A stretch of 64,000 bases of DNA from Photobacterium sp. TY1-4 (lineage in GTDB: Bacteria; Pseudomonadota; Gammaproteobacteria; Enterobacterales; Vibrionaceae), in the NCBI RefSeq assembly GCF_025398175.1, contig NZ_CP099734.1, positions 2,232,001-2,296,000 on the forward strand, in the 5' to 3' direction. This document shows, in pieces, positions 37,187 through 46,525 of this stretch (position 1 is its first letter; each line of letters starts with the position of its first letter). Position numbers and translations under genes: made by a program. The notes under the pieces were generated by a model. That model worked only from the letters and a program-made list of their open reading frames with translations. It did no database searches and was not told where the DNA came from.

Positions 37187-37214
37187 CCCTTCCCGGACTC
37201 ACACCGCACCAATA

Positions 37215-37239
37215 AAAAGAGCGCCATCGGCGCTCTTTT
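37215..37239. terminator. Bidirectional intrinsic terminator
   Basis: AAAAGAGCGCC (37215-37225) pairs with GGCGCTCTTTT (37229-37239) over ATC. It separates the LysE-type gene and the convergent treC. Confidence 0.93.
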
Positions 37240-37282
37240 AGTCTCAGATTGTTGCTCAATACTTAACTTATGAATCAACACC

Positions 37283-38959
37283 CTATTTGTGGATCAACAC
37301 AATCCGGCTCTCATAAGGCCGCAGGGTGAACCGGGATACCGGGCGCTGCATCGACACATCCGAATAGTTGCTCAGGACATATTCAGCAGTCGTCAGGTCG
37401 ATGCTTTCCGGCAGCAGGCACTCGACCGGCTCACCGTAATAGTTGTTGATACACAACAGGATCTGCGTCTCGGACTCCCGCTTGTAACAGAAAATCTGAT
37501 CATGCTGCGGCATCAGGTCGGTGTAATCGCCGGTGGTGATCACCTCAATCTCTTTGCGCATCGCAATCAGCTGACGGTAGAAATGAAACACCGAATGCTC
37601 ATCCGCAACCGCCTGCCGGGCGTTAATCTCCAGGTAATTGTCCGCGACCGCCAGCCAGGGCTCTCCGACAGAGAATCCGGCATTACGGCTGTCATCCCAC
37701 TGCATCGGCGTGCGCGAGTTATCGCGGGACTTCTGCGCCAGGATCGCCAGCATCTCCTGCTCTGAGATGCCTTGCTGATTGACCATGATGTCGTACATGT
37801 TAATGCTTTCCACATCCCGGTACTGATCAATCGAGTCATAGCCCGGATTGGTCATGCCGATCTCTTCCCCCTGGTAGACGTACGGGGTGCCCTGCATCAT
37901 GTGTACCGAAGCACCCAGCATTTTGGCTGATTCGACCCGGTATTGCTGATCATTGCCCAGGCGGCTGACCACCCGCGGTTGATCATGGTTACACCAGAAC
38001 AGCGCCCCCCAGCCCTGGTCGTGCAACCCCTGCTGCCAGTGGTTCAAAATCGATTTCAGCTGGCGGAAATCAAACGGTGCCCGGGTCCACTTATCGCCAT
38101 TCGGATAATCCACTTTCAGGTGATGAAAGTTAAACACCATCGACAGCTCTTTGCCGTCAGGCACCGAATACTGCTGACAGTGTTCCAGTGTGGTCGATGA
38201 CATCTCCCCCACCGTCACCGAACCATATTTCCGGAACACCGCTTCGCTGATCTCCTGCAGGTATTCATGCACCCGCGGGCCATCAGTGTAGAAACGGCGA
38301 CCGTCGCCCTGATGATCGTCCGGGAAATCCTGTTGTTTGGAGATCAGATTGATCACATCGAGGCGAAAGCCATCGACCCCTTTTTCCGCCCAGAAACCGA
38401 TGATGGCTTTAACTTCTTCCCGAACTTTCGGATTCTCCCAGTTCAGGTCGGCCTGCTCTTGGGCAAACAGGTGAAGATAATATTGCTCAGTCGCCGGATC
38501 CAGCGCCCAGGCTGAGCCGCCGAATTTTGACTGCCAGTTATTCGGCACTCCGCCGTCGACCGGATCTTTCCAGATATAGTAATCCCGGTACGGGCTGTGC
38601 CGGTCGCCCAGCGCCGACTGGAACCAGGCATGCTCGGTGGACGTGTGGTTCACCACGATGTCCATCACCACCCGGATCCCACGCTGATGGGCCTGCGCCA
38701 GCAACTGATCAAAATCGGCCATGGTGCCGAAATCCGGATTAATGTCGTAATAGTCAGAAATATCATAGCCATTATCGATCATTGGTGAGCAGTACACCGG
38801 GGTCAGCCAAATCGCATCAACCCCAAGGGTTTTCAGGTAATCCAGCTTCGAGATAATCCCCTGCAAATCACCGGTGCCCTTGTTACCGCTGTCGCAGAAA
38901 CTTTTGGGATAAATCTGATAAATCGTCGCGGTGCGCCACCATTCCAATTGCTGTTTCAT
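37283..38959 (-). CDS. treC: Trehalose-6-phosphate hydrolase
   Basis: A 558-residue GH13 hydrolase cleaving trehalose 6-phosphate into glucose and glucose 6-phosphate. The conserved blocks are visible: WWRTATIYQIYPKSFCDSG, DIVVNHTS, GFRLDVINLIS (nucleophile Asp), VGEMSS (acid Glu) and FWCNHDQPRV. GTPYVYQGEEIGMTNP and SRTPMQWDDS(R)NAGF fit the TreC/oligo-1,6-glucosidase group. Pairing with treB and treR settles the substrate. It follows treB after 68 bases holding a hairpin. Confidence 0.95.
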   Translation of the reverse strand: MKQQLEWWRTATIYQIYPKSFCDSGNKGTGDLQGIISKLDYLKTLGVDAIWLTPVYCSPMIDNGYDISDYYDINPDFGTMADFDQLLAQAHQRGIRVVMDIVVNHTSTEHAWFQSALGDRHSPYRDYYIWKDPVDGGVPNNWQSKFGGSAWALDPATEQYYLHLFAQEQADLNWENPKVREEVKAIIGFWAEKGVDGFRLDVINLISKQQDFPDDHQGDGRRFYTDGPRVHEYLQEISEAVFRKYGSVTVGEMSSTTLEHCQQYSVPDGKELSMVFNFHHLKVDYPNGDKWTRAPFDFRQLKSILNHWQQGLHDQGWGALFWCNHDQPRVVSRLGNDQQYRVESAKMLGASVHMMQGTPYVYQGEEIGMTNPGYDSIDQYRDVESINMYDIMVNQQGISEQEMLAILAQKSRDNSRTPMQWDDSRNAGFSVGEPWLAVADNYLEINARQAVADEHSVFHFYRQLIAMRKEIEVITTGDYTDLMPQHDQIFCYKRESETQILLCINNYYGEPVECLLPESIDLTTAEYVLSNYSDVSMQRPVSRFTLRPYESRIVLIHK

Positions 38960-38993
38960 TGTCTCTAGCCTGACGTTGTTTGTTTTATAAGCA

Positions 38994-39016
38994 CGGCCGC
39001 CAGCATGTGGCGGCCG
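38994..39016 (-). terminator. Intercistronic hairpin between treB and treC
   Basis: CGGCCGCCA (38994-39002) pairs with TGGCGGCCG (39008-39016) over a 5-base loop. No proper U-run follows on the minus strand, so it is more likely a processing or stability element, or a partial terminator, that lowers treC relative to treB. Confidence 0.55.
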
Positions 39017-39027
39017 ATCTGTGGGAA

Positions 39028-40458
39028 TTATGCAGTTTGCGGCGATTGCTCAAGCTCACCTTTGGCCTGGGCACGCTTGTAGAGCAGCACGGTCAAAGTG
39101 ATTGGCACCACCACGGCCACCAACATCGCCAGCAGATATACCATCCAGTATTGCGGCTGAATGGAGAGGATCCCCGGCAACCCGCCAACACCAATACCGT
39201 TCGCCATCACGCCCACGCTGCCACAGATAGCGGCGGCAAGCGCTGAACCAATCATGGCGCTCAGCATCGGGAATTTGTATTTCAGGTTAATCCCGTACAT
39301 CGCCGGTTCCGTAACCCCCAGGTAGGCTGAAATTGCTGCCGGCACCGAGATTTCGCGTTCATTGTGCTTCTTGCTGATCCAGATGATGCCGACCACCGCC
39401 GATGCCTGAGCAATATTCGACAGCGCAATCAGCGGCCAGATTGGGGTGCCGCCCATATCCTGCATTAGTTGCAAGTCAACGGCGTTGGTGGTGTGGTGCA
39501 CCCCGGTGATCACCAGCGGCGCATACAGGAAACCAAACACCATGGCCCCCAGAATCGCAAAGTCACCGGTCATCGCTGCTTTGGCAGCATAGCCGACAGC
39601 ATCACCCAGCATCCGACCGAACGGGCCGATCAGGGCATGGGCCAGGATCACCGACAGGATGATGGACACGAACGGGACAATCACCAGGTAGAGATAGTCC
39701 GGAATGATCCGCTTGAGGTTGGTCTCAATAAAGGCCAGCGCAATCCCCGCCAGCATTGCCGGGATCACCTGTGCCTGATAACCGACTTTTTCAATCACTA
39801 ACCAGCCGAAATCCCAGGTTTCGGGAATTTCTTTGCCGATCAAATAGGCATTCATCAACTGCGGCGAGACCAGCGTCACCCCGAGCACAATGCCGAGAAT
39901 CGGCGTCCCGCCCAGTTTCTTCACCGTCGACCAACACACCCCGACCGGCAGAAAGAAGAAAATCGCTTCGCCAATCAGCCACAGGAAAGAATGGACCGTG
40001 GCCCAGAATTGACTGATTTCGGTCAGGGTCTGGCCGTCGAACATCCGGATGTCACCGATGACATTGCGAAAGCCCAGGATCAGACCCCCGGTGATAATGG
40101 CAGGCAGCAGCGGCACAAAGATTTCTGCAAGGTGGGAGATGCCGCGCTCAAGCAGGTTCATGTTCTGGCGAGCCGCGACTTTCGCTTCTTCCTTGCTGGC
40201 TCCTTTGTCGCCGGTCAGCTCTGCCAGCAGCTTGTATACCTGGTCAACTTCGGTGCCGATCACCACCTGAAATTGTCCGGCGTTGGTGAAACACCCCTTC
40301 ACCATAGGGATGTCCTCAATATCCTTTACCTTGGCCTTGTCTGTATCACTCAAAACAAAGCGTAGTCGGGTCAGACAGTGGCTGACGCTGGCGATATTGT
40401 CGCCGCCACCGATCAACGCCACCAGGCGCTCGACTTGTTGCCGATCTATCTTACTCAT
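39028..40458 (-). CDS. treB: Trehalose PTS enzyme IIBC
   Basis: A 476-residue phosphotransferase permease. The EIIB domain has the phospho-Cys motif ASVSHCLTRLRFVL. The EIIC part has about ten membrane helices, including LPAIITGGLILGFRNVIGDI, VLVSPQLMN-type loops (TLVSPQLMNAYLIG) and AYLGVTEPAMYGINLKYKFP. It imports trehalose as trehalose 6-phosphate and needs a separate EIIA, probably the glucose EIIA. I chose ATG 40458 (MSKIDRQQVERLV); an ATG four codons earlier is possible. Two operators lie 50-125 bases upstream. Confidence 0.95.
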   Translation of the reverse strand: MSKIDRQQVERLVALIGGGDNIASVSHCLTRLRFVLSDTDKAKVKDIEDIPMVKGCFTNAGQFQVVIGTEVDQVYKLLAELTGDKGASKEEAKVAARQNMNLLERGISHLAEIFVPLLPAIITGGLILGFRNVIGDIRMFDGQTLTEISQFWATVHSFLWLIGEAIFFFLPVGVCWSTVKKLGGTPILGIVLGVTLVSPQLMNAYLIGKEIPETWDFGWLVIEKVGYQAQVIPAMLAGIALAFIETNLKRIIPDYLYLVIVPFVSIILSVILAHALIGPFGRMLGDAVGYAAKAAMTGDFAILGAMVFGFLYAPLVITGVHHTTNAVDLQLMQDMGGTPIWPLIALSNIAQASAVVGIIWISKKHNEREISVPAAISAYLGVTEPAMYGINLKYKFPMLSAMIGSALAAAICGSVGVMANGIGVGGLPGILSIQPQYWMVYLLAMLVAVVVPITLTVLLYKRAQAKGELEQSPQTA

Positions 40459-40506
40459 GCCGATGTCCATCTTTTCATTGAAGGGAAGGTCTTATCGTTA
40501 TCATGA

Positions 40507-40580
40507 AATGGGAATGTTCCCATTACTTGACCATGATAATGGCAAACCCTGATGGAATTTAAAATGGGAACATTCCCACT
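40507..40580. promoter_or_regulatory. Two TreR-type operators in the treR-treB interval
   Basis: AATGGGAATGTTCCCATT (40507-40524) and AATGGGAACATTCCCACT (40563-40580) share the arms AATGGGAA/TTCCCA around a central TG or CA. Their centres are 56 bases apart, about 5.3 turns, which would let two TreR dimers cooperate or loop. They flank the likely treB promoter; treR has just ended upstream, so repression would act on treBC. Confidence 0.88.
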
Positions 40581-40663
40581 CCGTGAATCAGCTCACACTC
40601 ATTGACGGGGTGAATCTGAAGGATCACATGGCCGAAAGGCTTGTTACGAGTGTAGTTGCCGGG

Positions 40664-41608
40664 TCACAAGCTTGCCTGCTGGGTCAGGTGAGTAATGGCT
40701 TGCTCACCGGCCAGCTGGCGAATCAGCAGGGTCGCAGAGGCATGACCGGCCTGATAATAGCCCGGATCAATGCTGAAGGTATTGGGAAAAATGAAAGACA
40801 GCAGATCGGTCGCACCGACGCCGGAGACCTGGATATCCGTTCGTCCCAGCTCCTGAAGCCGCTTGGCCACCCCCATTGCCAGGGTATCACTGGCGCAAAC
40901 AATGGCTTCGGTGTCAGGACCAACCACCCGCTCGGTGAGCTGATAGGCACTCTCATGGCTCAACTGCCCGGTTTGATAGCAAGGAACCAGACCTGCCGCC
41001 TCACAGCTGGCAAGATAGGCGTTCAGCCGCATCAAACCAGTCGTTTTATCCTCAGCCCCCACACCGATATAGCTGATCTGTCGTTTATCCTGTTGCAGCA
41101 GGTGATTCATCGCCAGGGTAATCATGCCGTGATTATCGTAACCCACCGAAGACACTTGATCGGTATCGGTCGCAATGACCACGGCGCGCTGCCCCAGCGC
41201 TTCAATCGGCGCCAAATCACAGCCCGAGAACCCGAACACAATCACCCCGTCCACCTGACGCTTTTGCAAGACGGCCAGGTGCTCATTGGTCTTCTCGGCG
41301 CTGAACTGGCTTTCCATAATCACCGCGTCGTAACCGGCCTGATAAATGACTTCCAGGATCCCACGGACCGCCTTGTTTTCTGACGGCGAGTCCAGACGGG
41401 AGAGAATAATCCCAACTACTTTGGCACTGCCGCCACGCATCGCCTGCGCCGACTTGGATGGCACGTAGCCCGATTCCCGGATCACCTGCTCGACTTTGCT
41501 GCGGGTTTCCGGTTTCACCTTGGGATCATTGGTCAGGACACGGGAGACGGTGGATTTCCCTACCCCGGCCAGTTTGGCAATATCTAAAATTGTGAGCTTT
41601 TGCGTCAT
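40664..41608 (-). CDS. treR: LacI-family trehalose operon repressor
   Basis: A 314-residue regulator. The N-terminal helix-turn-helix and hinge are LTILDIAKLAGVGKSTVSRV and SGYVPSKSAQAMRGGSAKVV. The sugar-binding domain (VGIILSRLDSPSENKAVRGI, IVCASDTLAMGVAKRL, VSGVGATDLLSFIFP) resembles TreR, which senses trehalose 6-phosphate. It lies upstream of treBC on the same strand and probably represses them through the two operators downstream of its stop. Confidence 0.93.
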   Translation of the reverse strand: MTQKLTILDIAKLAGVGKSTVSRVLTNDPKVKPETRSKVEQVIRESGYVPSKSAQAMRGGSAKVVGIILSRLDSPSENKAVRGILEVIYQAGYDAVIMESQFSAEKTNEHLAVLQKRQVDGVIVFGFSGCDLAPIEALGQRAVVIATDTDQVSSVGYDNHGMITLAMNHLLQQDKRQISYIGVGAEDKTTGLMRLNAYLASCEAAGLVPCYQTGQLSHESAYQLTERVVGPDTEAIVCASDTLAMGVAKRLQELGRTDIQVSGVGATDLLSFIFPNTFSIDPGYYQAGHASATLLIRQLAGEQAITHLTQQASL

Positions 41609-42000
41609 ATCTCGGTACAGGCTGGAACAATCTCCCCTATTGTCACCGTAAGCGTCAGGATTTCAATCCTTTTTCCCGCACAGTCCGACGCAACCCCGCG
41701 CGCAAGCGCCCAATGCCGCCCCGGAAAAATCCAGGTTTCCAAGCACCGAATGATGAGAAATACTTACAGTATGCGGACATTTATTGAAGCGGAATCAGAT
41801 ATGTTGCCTTTAGTGCCTGTATTTACTTGAATTTATTCTTTGCAGGCCCCATTTGTATCATCAGGCCGGACAGGGTTTGACTTCAATCCCAGCCCGGTAC
41901 TCGACAATAACAATAGCAATCATTGCTGAACGTCGTGTGTTGGCCCTTATCTTCTGGATGACCCTTTTTGTGCCAACCTTGATAAAGCATAAGGATGATT
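41609..42000. other. 392-base intergenic region between treR and the CARF-nuclease gene
   Basis: The two genes diverge, so both promoters should be here. I see no gene, hairpin or repeat that I can support; several TTGAC/TATAAT-like words occur but with poor spacing. Confidence 0.5.
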
Positions 42001-43167
42001 ATGATTACTCATGTTGGCATTATCGATCAGGATCCGGTACGACTGATCACCCCTTTACTCGACCACGGCGTGCCCGCTGAGCGCATGATTTTTATCGGCA
42101 CCGAGGCTGAGCAGGAGCAATACGAACGCCTGGCTTCGATTCTCACACCACGCAATATCAAAGCCGAATTCTTTACCATTCCCAGCTCCATTAATATCGC
42201 CTCGATCCGCCGCCGCCTTGATGAACTGGCTGCGACGCTCAAGCAGCAGCAATCTGAGGTCTGGTTCAATGCCAGCTGCGGGCTGCGTCACCGCCTGTTA
42301 TCGGCATACGAAGTGTTCCGCACCTACCACTGGCCGATTTACGTGATTGAGCCGTTCAGCGATGAAATGTGCTGGCTCTATCCGGCCGATCGCGAACAAC
42401 AACAAGTGGAAGACCGCATCCAGCTGACGGATTACCTGACGATTTTCGGTGCCCGCTGTGAGCTGCCCGAATCCAGTGTGCCGGAAGCCCTGAACGATCA
42501 GCTCTGGGAGCTGGGCCAGCGCTGGGCCAGCTCCGCGCTGGAACTCGGTCCGGGCCTGGCGACCCTGAACTATCTGGCCACCACTTGCCGCAAAGAGCAA
42601 AAACTGGATGTCGCCCTGAGCGAGAAACAACAGGGGTATAAAGAGCTGGGGATCCTGCTGAAAGATTTGGAAGAAACCGGACTGGCCAGCTACAAAAATG
42701 GCATTTTAACCTTCAAACATGAAGAAGCCCGCCGCTTTGCCAACGGGGAGTGGCTGGAGAATCTGGTGCACAGCACCGTACGGGCCATTCAGAATGAGCT
42801 GCCGACCATTCAGGATCACTCCCTCGGTGTTCAGGTCTATCGCCAGATTGGCGATCGCGAAGTACGCAATGAACTGGACGTCGCGACCGTGGTGAATAAC
42901 AAGCTGCACATCATCGAATGTAAAACCAAAGGCATGCGTGATGACGGCGACGATACCCTGTATAAACTGGAATCACTGCGTGACCTGCTCGGCGGCCTGC
43001 AAGCCCGCGCCATGCTGGTCAGCTTCCGTCCGCTTCGCCACCATGATTTAGTACGTGCTCAGGATCTGGGGCTGGCGATCATCGGCCCGGAACAGCTGGG
43101 CGATCTGCAATTGCACCTGCACAACTGGTTTAAAGATGCCGGGGGCCATCGGCACAACATCGCCTGA
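42001..43167 (+). CDS. Stand-alone CARF-domain PD-(D/E)xK nuclease (VC1899/Card1/Can2-like, DUF1887)
   Basis: A 388-residue two-domain protein. Residues 1-150 are a CARF-like Rossmann fold (ITHVGIIDQDPVRLITPLLD; FNASCGLRHRLLSAYEVF). A winged-helix-like linker follows, then a C-terminal restriction-type nuclease with Asp293 in VRNELDVATVV, Glu306 and Lys308 in HIIECKTKG. The whole chain resembles Vibrio cholerae VC1899. Related Card1/Can2 proteins are activated by cyclic tetra-adenylate in type III CRISPR immunity and cut DNA or RNA. All three catalytic residues are intact, yet no cas10, array or cyclase is in this window. AAGGA five bases upstream favours ATG 42001. Confidence 0.9.
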   Translation: MITHVGIIDQDPVRLITPLLDHGVPAERMIFIGTEAEQEQYERLASILTPRNIKAEFFTIPSSINIASIRRRLDELAATLKQQQSEVWFNASCGLRHRLLSAYEVFRTYHWPIYVIEPFSDEMCWLYPADREQQQVEDRIQLTDYLTIFGARCELPESSVPEALNDQLWELGQRWASSALELGPGLATLNYLATTCRKEQKLDVALSEKQQGYKELGILLKDLEETGLASYKNGILTFKHEEARRFANGEWLENLVHSTVRAIQNELPTIQDHSLGVQVYRQIGDREVRNELDVATVVNNKLHIIECKTKGMRDDGDDTLYKLESLRDLLGGLQARAMLVSFRPLRHHDLVRAQDLGLAIIGPEQLGDLQLHLHNWFKDAGGHRHNIA

Positions 43168-43199
43168 TCACTGTTGCTGATCAGTCGTCCCTGCCCTGT

Positions 43200-43223
43200 C
43201 GGTCCGTGATTACCAACGGACCG
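43200..43223 (+). terminator. Hairpin after the CARF-nuclease gene
   Basis: CGGTCCGT (43200-43207) pairs with ACGGACCG (43216-43223), followed by a pyrimidine-rich CACCTTCTTTCC. A smaller dyad, CTGATCA-7-TGATCAG, spans the stop codon at 43164-43184. Confidence 0.55.
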
Positions 43224-43266
43224 GCACCTTCTTTCCTGCAAAATATTTTCCGACAAAAGCCCAGCA

Positions 43267-44625
43267 CTAAAAACTCCAGCGCAGCTGCCAGTAGAGCAAA
43301 GTTGCAGCCGATTGGCCAAACAAGCTGTCGGTACTGCCGTCAAAGCGTTGCAAGACCGTCAACATTTGCCAGTCATCCGCCAGGGAATAAGTATTGCTGA
43401 CCCCGAGAAAGAACGAGCCGTCGTTATAATAGGTCGCCGATAATCCCACCCGGCTCAGTGCTGACCAGTCAAAATCAAGTCCGGCATAGCTGCCCAGTTC
43501 GGTAAAACTCAGCGTCCGGGCGGTCAGGGGCAAATTCAGAAACAGCACCGCATCTTGCCGCGGCTGCGGCGTGGAGGTATACAACAGCGCGGCCCGGGCC
43601 AGCCAGTTGCGAACGCCCCCGAAGCTGTAATCGACTTCCGCACTGGCGACTGCCGTTGCCTTCAGGGTGATCCCCTGCCACTGATCCCGGCTCGGCTCAA
43701 ACCAGGAAAATTCCCCCCGCACCCCGGCCCCGACGACTTCCCCGGCCAGACCGGCGCCAATCACCCGATCCAGACCGGATTTCCCGGCCAACAGCTGATA
43801 GTCCCACCCCTGATGATTGAAACCATAACGTCCGGCGTAACTGTCCAGCGCAGAATCGCGCGCCGGGCTGTACACCACTTCCACTGAGCTGGCAAACCCC
43901 AATTTGCGGCTGATCCGCACCGCATCAGTGCCCCGGCGCTCTTCATAATCCACATCGTAAATGGAGTAGGCATTAAAAATATCGTTGGGATTCCAGACCG
44001 TGGCCATGCCCCAGTTGACCCGAAATCGCCCGGCCTGAAGTTGCCAGTCCGTCGGCTGCCAGGTCAGATACAAGCGATCGAACTGGCTGGTGCCGACCAC
44101 ACCGTTTTTCTCCAACCAGTTATACGTCAAATCCATGTAGCCGGTATCGGCCCCCACCAGACGCGCAAACCCCGGCAGTTCAGCGCTGTCGCCAAACAAC
44201 AGCCGATTGCGCATCCCGGCATTCAGCCGCAGCACCGGCGTAAACCGATATTCCGCGTTAAAACGTTGATGGATCAGGTGATCCAAACCTGTATCGGCTG
44301 CATCCGGCCAGCTGGCGGTGGCCAGATAAGTCACGTAGCCGCCGAAGTCCCAGTTTGCCTCGGGCACCAGACCCGGAATTGCGCTGGGTTCTGAGCCCGG
44401 CACTGCACCCTGTCCCCCGGACAGCCCGGGGATCGGCTCGGTATTCAAATCAGAAGCGGGCTCAGACACGGGGACTGTACTATCAACCTGCACCGGGTCT
44501 TGCACCGAATCTCTCTGGTCTTGCGCCGAAGCTACTGGGTCTTGTGCAGAATCTATTGCGGCCGCAACGTCTGCAATCACCGCGACAGCACCGAACATTC
44601 CGAGACCGACCATTACCCACTTCAC
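43267..44625 (-). CDS. Outer-membrane beta-barrel protein of a LolA/FtsX operon
   Basis: A 452-residue secreted protein. A signal sequence (VMVGLGMFGAVAVIADVAAA) precedes a disordered Asp/Pro/Ser-rich stretch with short repeats (DSAQDPVASAQDQRDSVQDP), then alternating aromatic strands ending in LLYWQLRWSF, the C-terminal aromatic typical of BAM-folded barrels. DUF1302-like features include FRVNWGMATVWNPNDIFNAY. It begins at GTG 44625, overlapping the ATPase stop by four bases (GTGA), and is the last gene of a five-gene operon. A terminal outer-membrane acceptor or channel is my inference. Confidence 0.8.
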   Translation of the reverse strand: MKWVMVGLGMFGAVAVIADVAAAIDSAQDPVASAQDQRDSVQDPVQVDSTVPVSEPASDLNTEPIPGLSGGQGAVPGSEPSAIPGLVPEANWDFGGYVTYLATASWPDAADTGLDHLIHQRFNAEYRFTPVLRLNAGMRNRLLFGDSAELPGFARLVGADTGYMDLTYNWLEKNGVVGTSQFDRLYLTWQPTDWQLQAGRFRVNWGMATVWNPNDIFNAYSIYDVDYEERRGTDAVRISRKLGFASSVEVVYSPARDSALDSYAGRYGFNHQGWDYQLLAGKSGLDRVIGAGLAGEVVGAGVRGEFSWFEPSRDQWQGITLKATAVASAEVDYSFGGVRNWLARAALLYTSTPQPRQDAVLFLNLPLTARTLSFTELGSYAGLDFDWSALSRVGLSATYYNDGSFFLGVSNTYSLADDWQMLTVLQRFDGSTDSLFGQSAATLLYWQLRWSF

Positions 44626-45305
44626 TGCTGAAGATCCTCCGTCAGGGCCCCGTCCTCAAACACAATCACCCTTTTGGCCCGGGTGATCACCCGGGGATCA
44701 TGAGTGGAAAAAATGAAAGTGGTCCCTTCCCGCTCATTGAGCTGCTGCATGATATCCAGCAATTCCGCCGTACTTTGGGCATCGAGATTGGCGGTCGGCT
44801 CATCCGCCATAATAAAGCGCGGGCTCGGCGCCAGCGCCCGCGCCACGGCCACTCGTTGCTGCTGACCGCCGGACAACTTGGCCGGAAATTTATCCTGCTG
44901 CGCAGATAACCCGACCTGGCGCAGTAATGCTTCGGCCCGCTGGCGGCACACCTGCTCACTTTGGCCCTGTAACTGCATCACAAACTCAACATTCTCCAGT
45001 GCGGTCAGCACCGGCAGCAGACTGTAATCCTGAAAAATAAACCCGATATGATCGCGCCGAAAAGCGATTCTGGCTCTGTCCGACAACTGGCAGATATCAC
45101 AACCGTCAATCAACACCGAGCCGGATGTCGGCCGGTCGATCCCGCCCAGCAGGTTGAGCAAGGTGGTTTTCCCTGAGCCCGACGGCCCCATCACGGCCAC
45201 AAACTCGCCCTGCTCAATGGTGAGATCCAGGCTTTTCACGGCCTGAACCGGGAAGTCTGACTCAGGGTTATAGGTTTTACACAATTGTTTGGTTTGGATG
45301 GTCAT
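44622..45305 (-). CDS. LolD/MacB-type ABC transporter ATPase
   Basis: A 227-residue ATPase. Walker A is VMGPSGSGKTTLLNLLGGI, the Q-loop is IGFIFQDYSLLPVL, the signature is KLSGGQQQRVAVARAL, and Walker B is FIMADEPTANLD. The sequence is of the LolD/MacB/FtsE group that powers FtsX-like permeases without transporting through them. It starts two bases after the stop of the permease gene and ends with a GTGA overlap to the barrel gene. Confidence 0.93.
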   Translation of the reverse strand: MTIQTKQLCKTYNPESDFPVQAVKSLDLTIEQGEFVAVMGPSGSGKTTLLNLLGGIDRPTSGSVLIDGCDICQLSDRARIAFRRDHIGFIFQDYSLLPVLTALENVEFVMQLQGQSEQVCRQRAEALLRQVGLSAQQDKFPAKLSGGQQQRVAVARALAPSPRFIMADEPTANLDAQSTAELLDIMQQLNEREGTTFIFSTHDPRVITRAKRVIVFEDGALTEDLQQ

Positions 45306-45307
45306 GC

Positions 45308-46525
45308 TTAATGCTTCTCCGCCATGGCTTCCACCGGTTGTTTTTTCAGGATCTGCCGGGCCGGATACAGCGCCGCCAGCAGGCTGGCCGTCACCACCGT
45401 CAGTAAGATCATCTGATAGTCTGACACGCTCACTGCCGGGTAGAGTACGGTATCGACCCCGAAAGCGCCCAGCCCCTCGGCCAACCCGCCCAGCGGCACC
45501 CCGGTATATTGCAACAATCGGATCACCGCGAGACTGCTGATCAGACCGGCCACTGCCCCCGCAATGCCGAGCCACCCCGCTTCCATCAGGATCAACAGAA
45601 ATATCTGCCGCTTGGGCATGCCCACCGCCATCAGCACCCCGAATTCCCGGGTACGCTCAAACACTGACATCAGCATGATATTGACGATGCCAAACCCCAA
45701 GGCCACCACGAAAATCGTCAGCATAATGGCGTTACTCACCCCCATCTGGTTAATCATCGTCGCCAGCACCGGCTGAACCTGAGTCCAATCCCGCACCCGG
45801 TTTTGTGCCGAGGTACTGGCCTGCAAGACCTCGCGAAACGCGAAAGCGTTATTTTCATCGTCCAATAACACGGCCAGCTCATGACTGCCGTTGATGCCAG
45901 CGAGCGGCACTAAATCAGTGCGACGGACAAACACGTTGCCTTCATCAAACCCCGAGGCCGGGGTGCGAAACAGTCCGCGGATCCGAAACGCAGCCCCGAC
46001 CACATCCCCCGCGGCATTGGTAAAGGTCAGTACCACTTTCGAGCCCACTTTGACCTTCAAGCGTGCTGCGGTTTTCACCGAGATCAGCACCGGGTTGTGC
46101 CCCGGCCCGGACAGCCACTGGCCTTCCCGCAGGCTCCGGGCCAACGGGGTGACCGCCGCTTCATCCGCCGGATCAATACCGTTGATCCTTACCCCCCGGG
46201 CACTGCGGGCGGAAGCCACCATCCCGGTCGCGACGAAACGGGCCGACCAGGCTTTCACCTGCGGAGAACGTTTCAGGGTTTCAATCAGCGTCTCCGGGTG
46301 ATCCAGCACCGAACGAATATCCGGGTGGGTCAGGTAGTCACGGTGGTGAACCTGAAGATGGCTGGTCTGCCAGGCAATCGCATTGTCGATCATGCTGCGA
46401 TACATCCCGGTTGTCAGTCCCATCATGGTGACCGCGCCCATCAGGCCGAACACCATAGCCGTCAGCATGATCCCGGTCCGCAGCCAGTTGCGCCACAGGT
46501 TACGCCAGGCCAGTTTAGCCAGCAT
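45308..46525 (-). CDS. FtsX/LolC-type permease (second)
   Basis: A 405-residue MacB/FtsX-fold permease. One N-terminal membrane helix (WLRTGIMLTAMVFGLMGAVT), a large periplasmic domain (about 45-270) and three C-terminal helices (ITIFVVALGFGIVNIMLMSV-like, MEAGWLGIAGAVAGLISSLA, ILLTVVTASLLAALYPA). FERTREFGVLMAVGM is the conserved coupling segment. It overlaps the preceding permease gene by 11 bases, so the pair is probably a LolC/LolE-like heterodimer. Confidence 0.9.
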   Translation of the reverse strand: MLAKLAWRNLWRNWLRTGIMLTAMVFGLMGAVTMMGLTTGMYRSMIDNAIAWQTSHLQVHHRDYLTHPDIRSVLDHPETLIETLKRSPQVKAWSARFVATGMVASARSARGVRINGIDPADEAAVTPLARSLREGQWLSGPGHNPVLISVKTAARLKVKVGSKVVLTFTNAAGDVVGAAFRIRGLFRTPASGFDEGNVFVRRTDLVPLAGINGSHELAVLLDDENNAFAFREVLQASTSAQNRVRDWTQVQPVLATMINQMGVSNAIMLTIFVVALGFGIVNIMLMSVFERTREFGVLMAVGMPKRQIFLLILMEAGWLGIAGAVAGLISSLAVIRLLQYTGVPLGGLAEGLGAFGVDTVLYPAVSVSDYQMILLTVVTASLLAALYPARQILKKQPVEAMAEKH

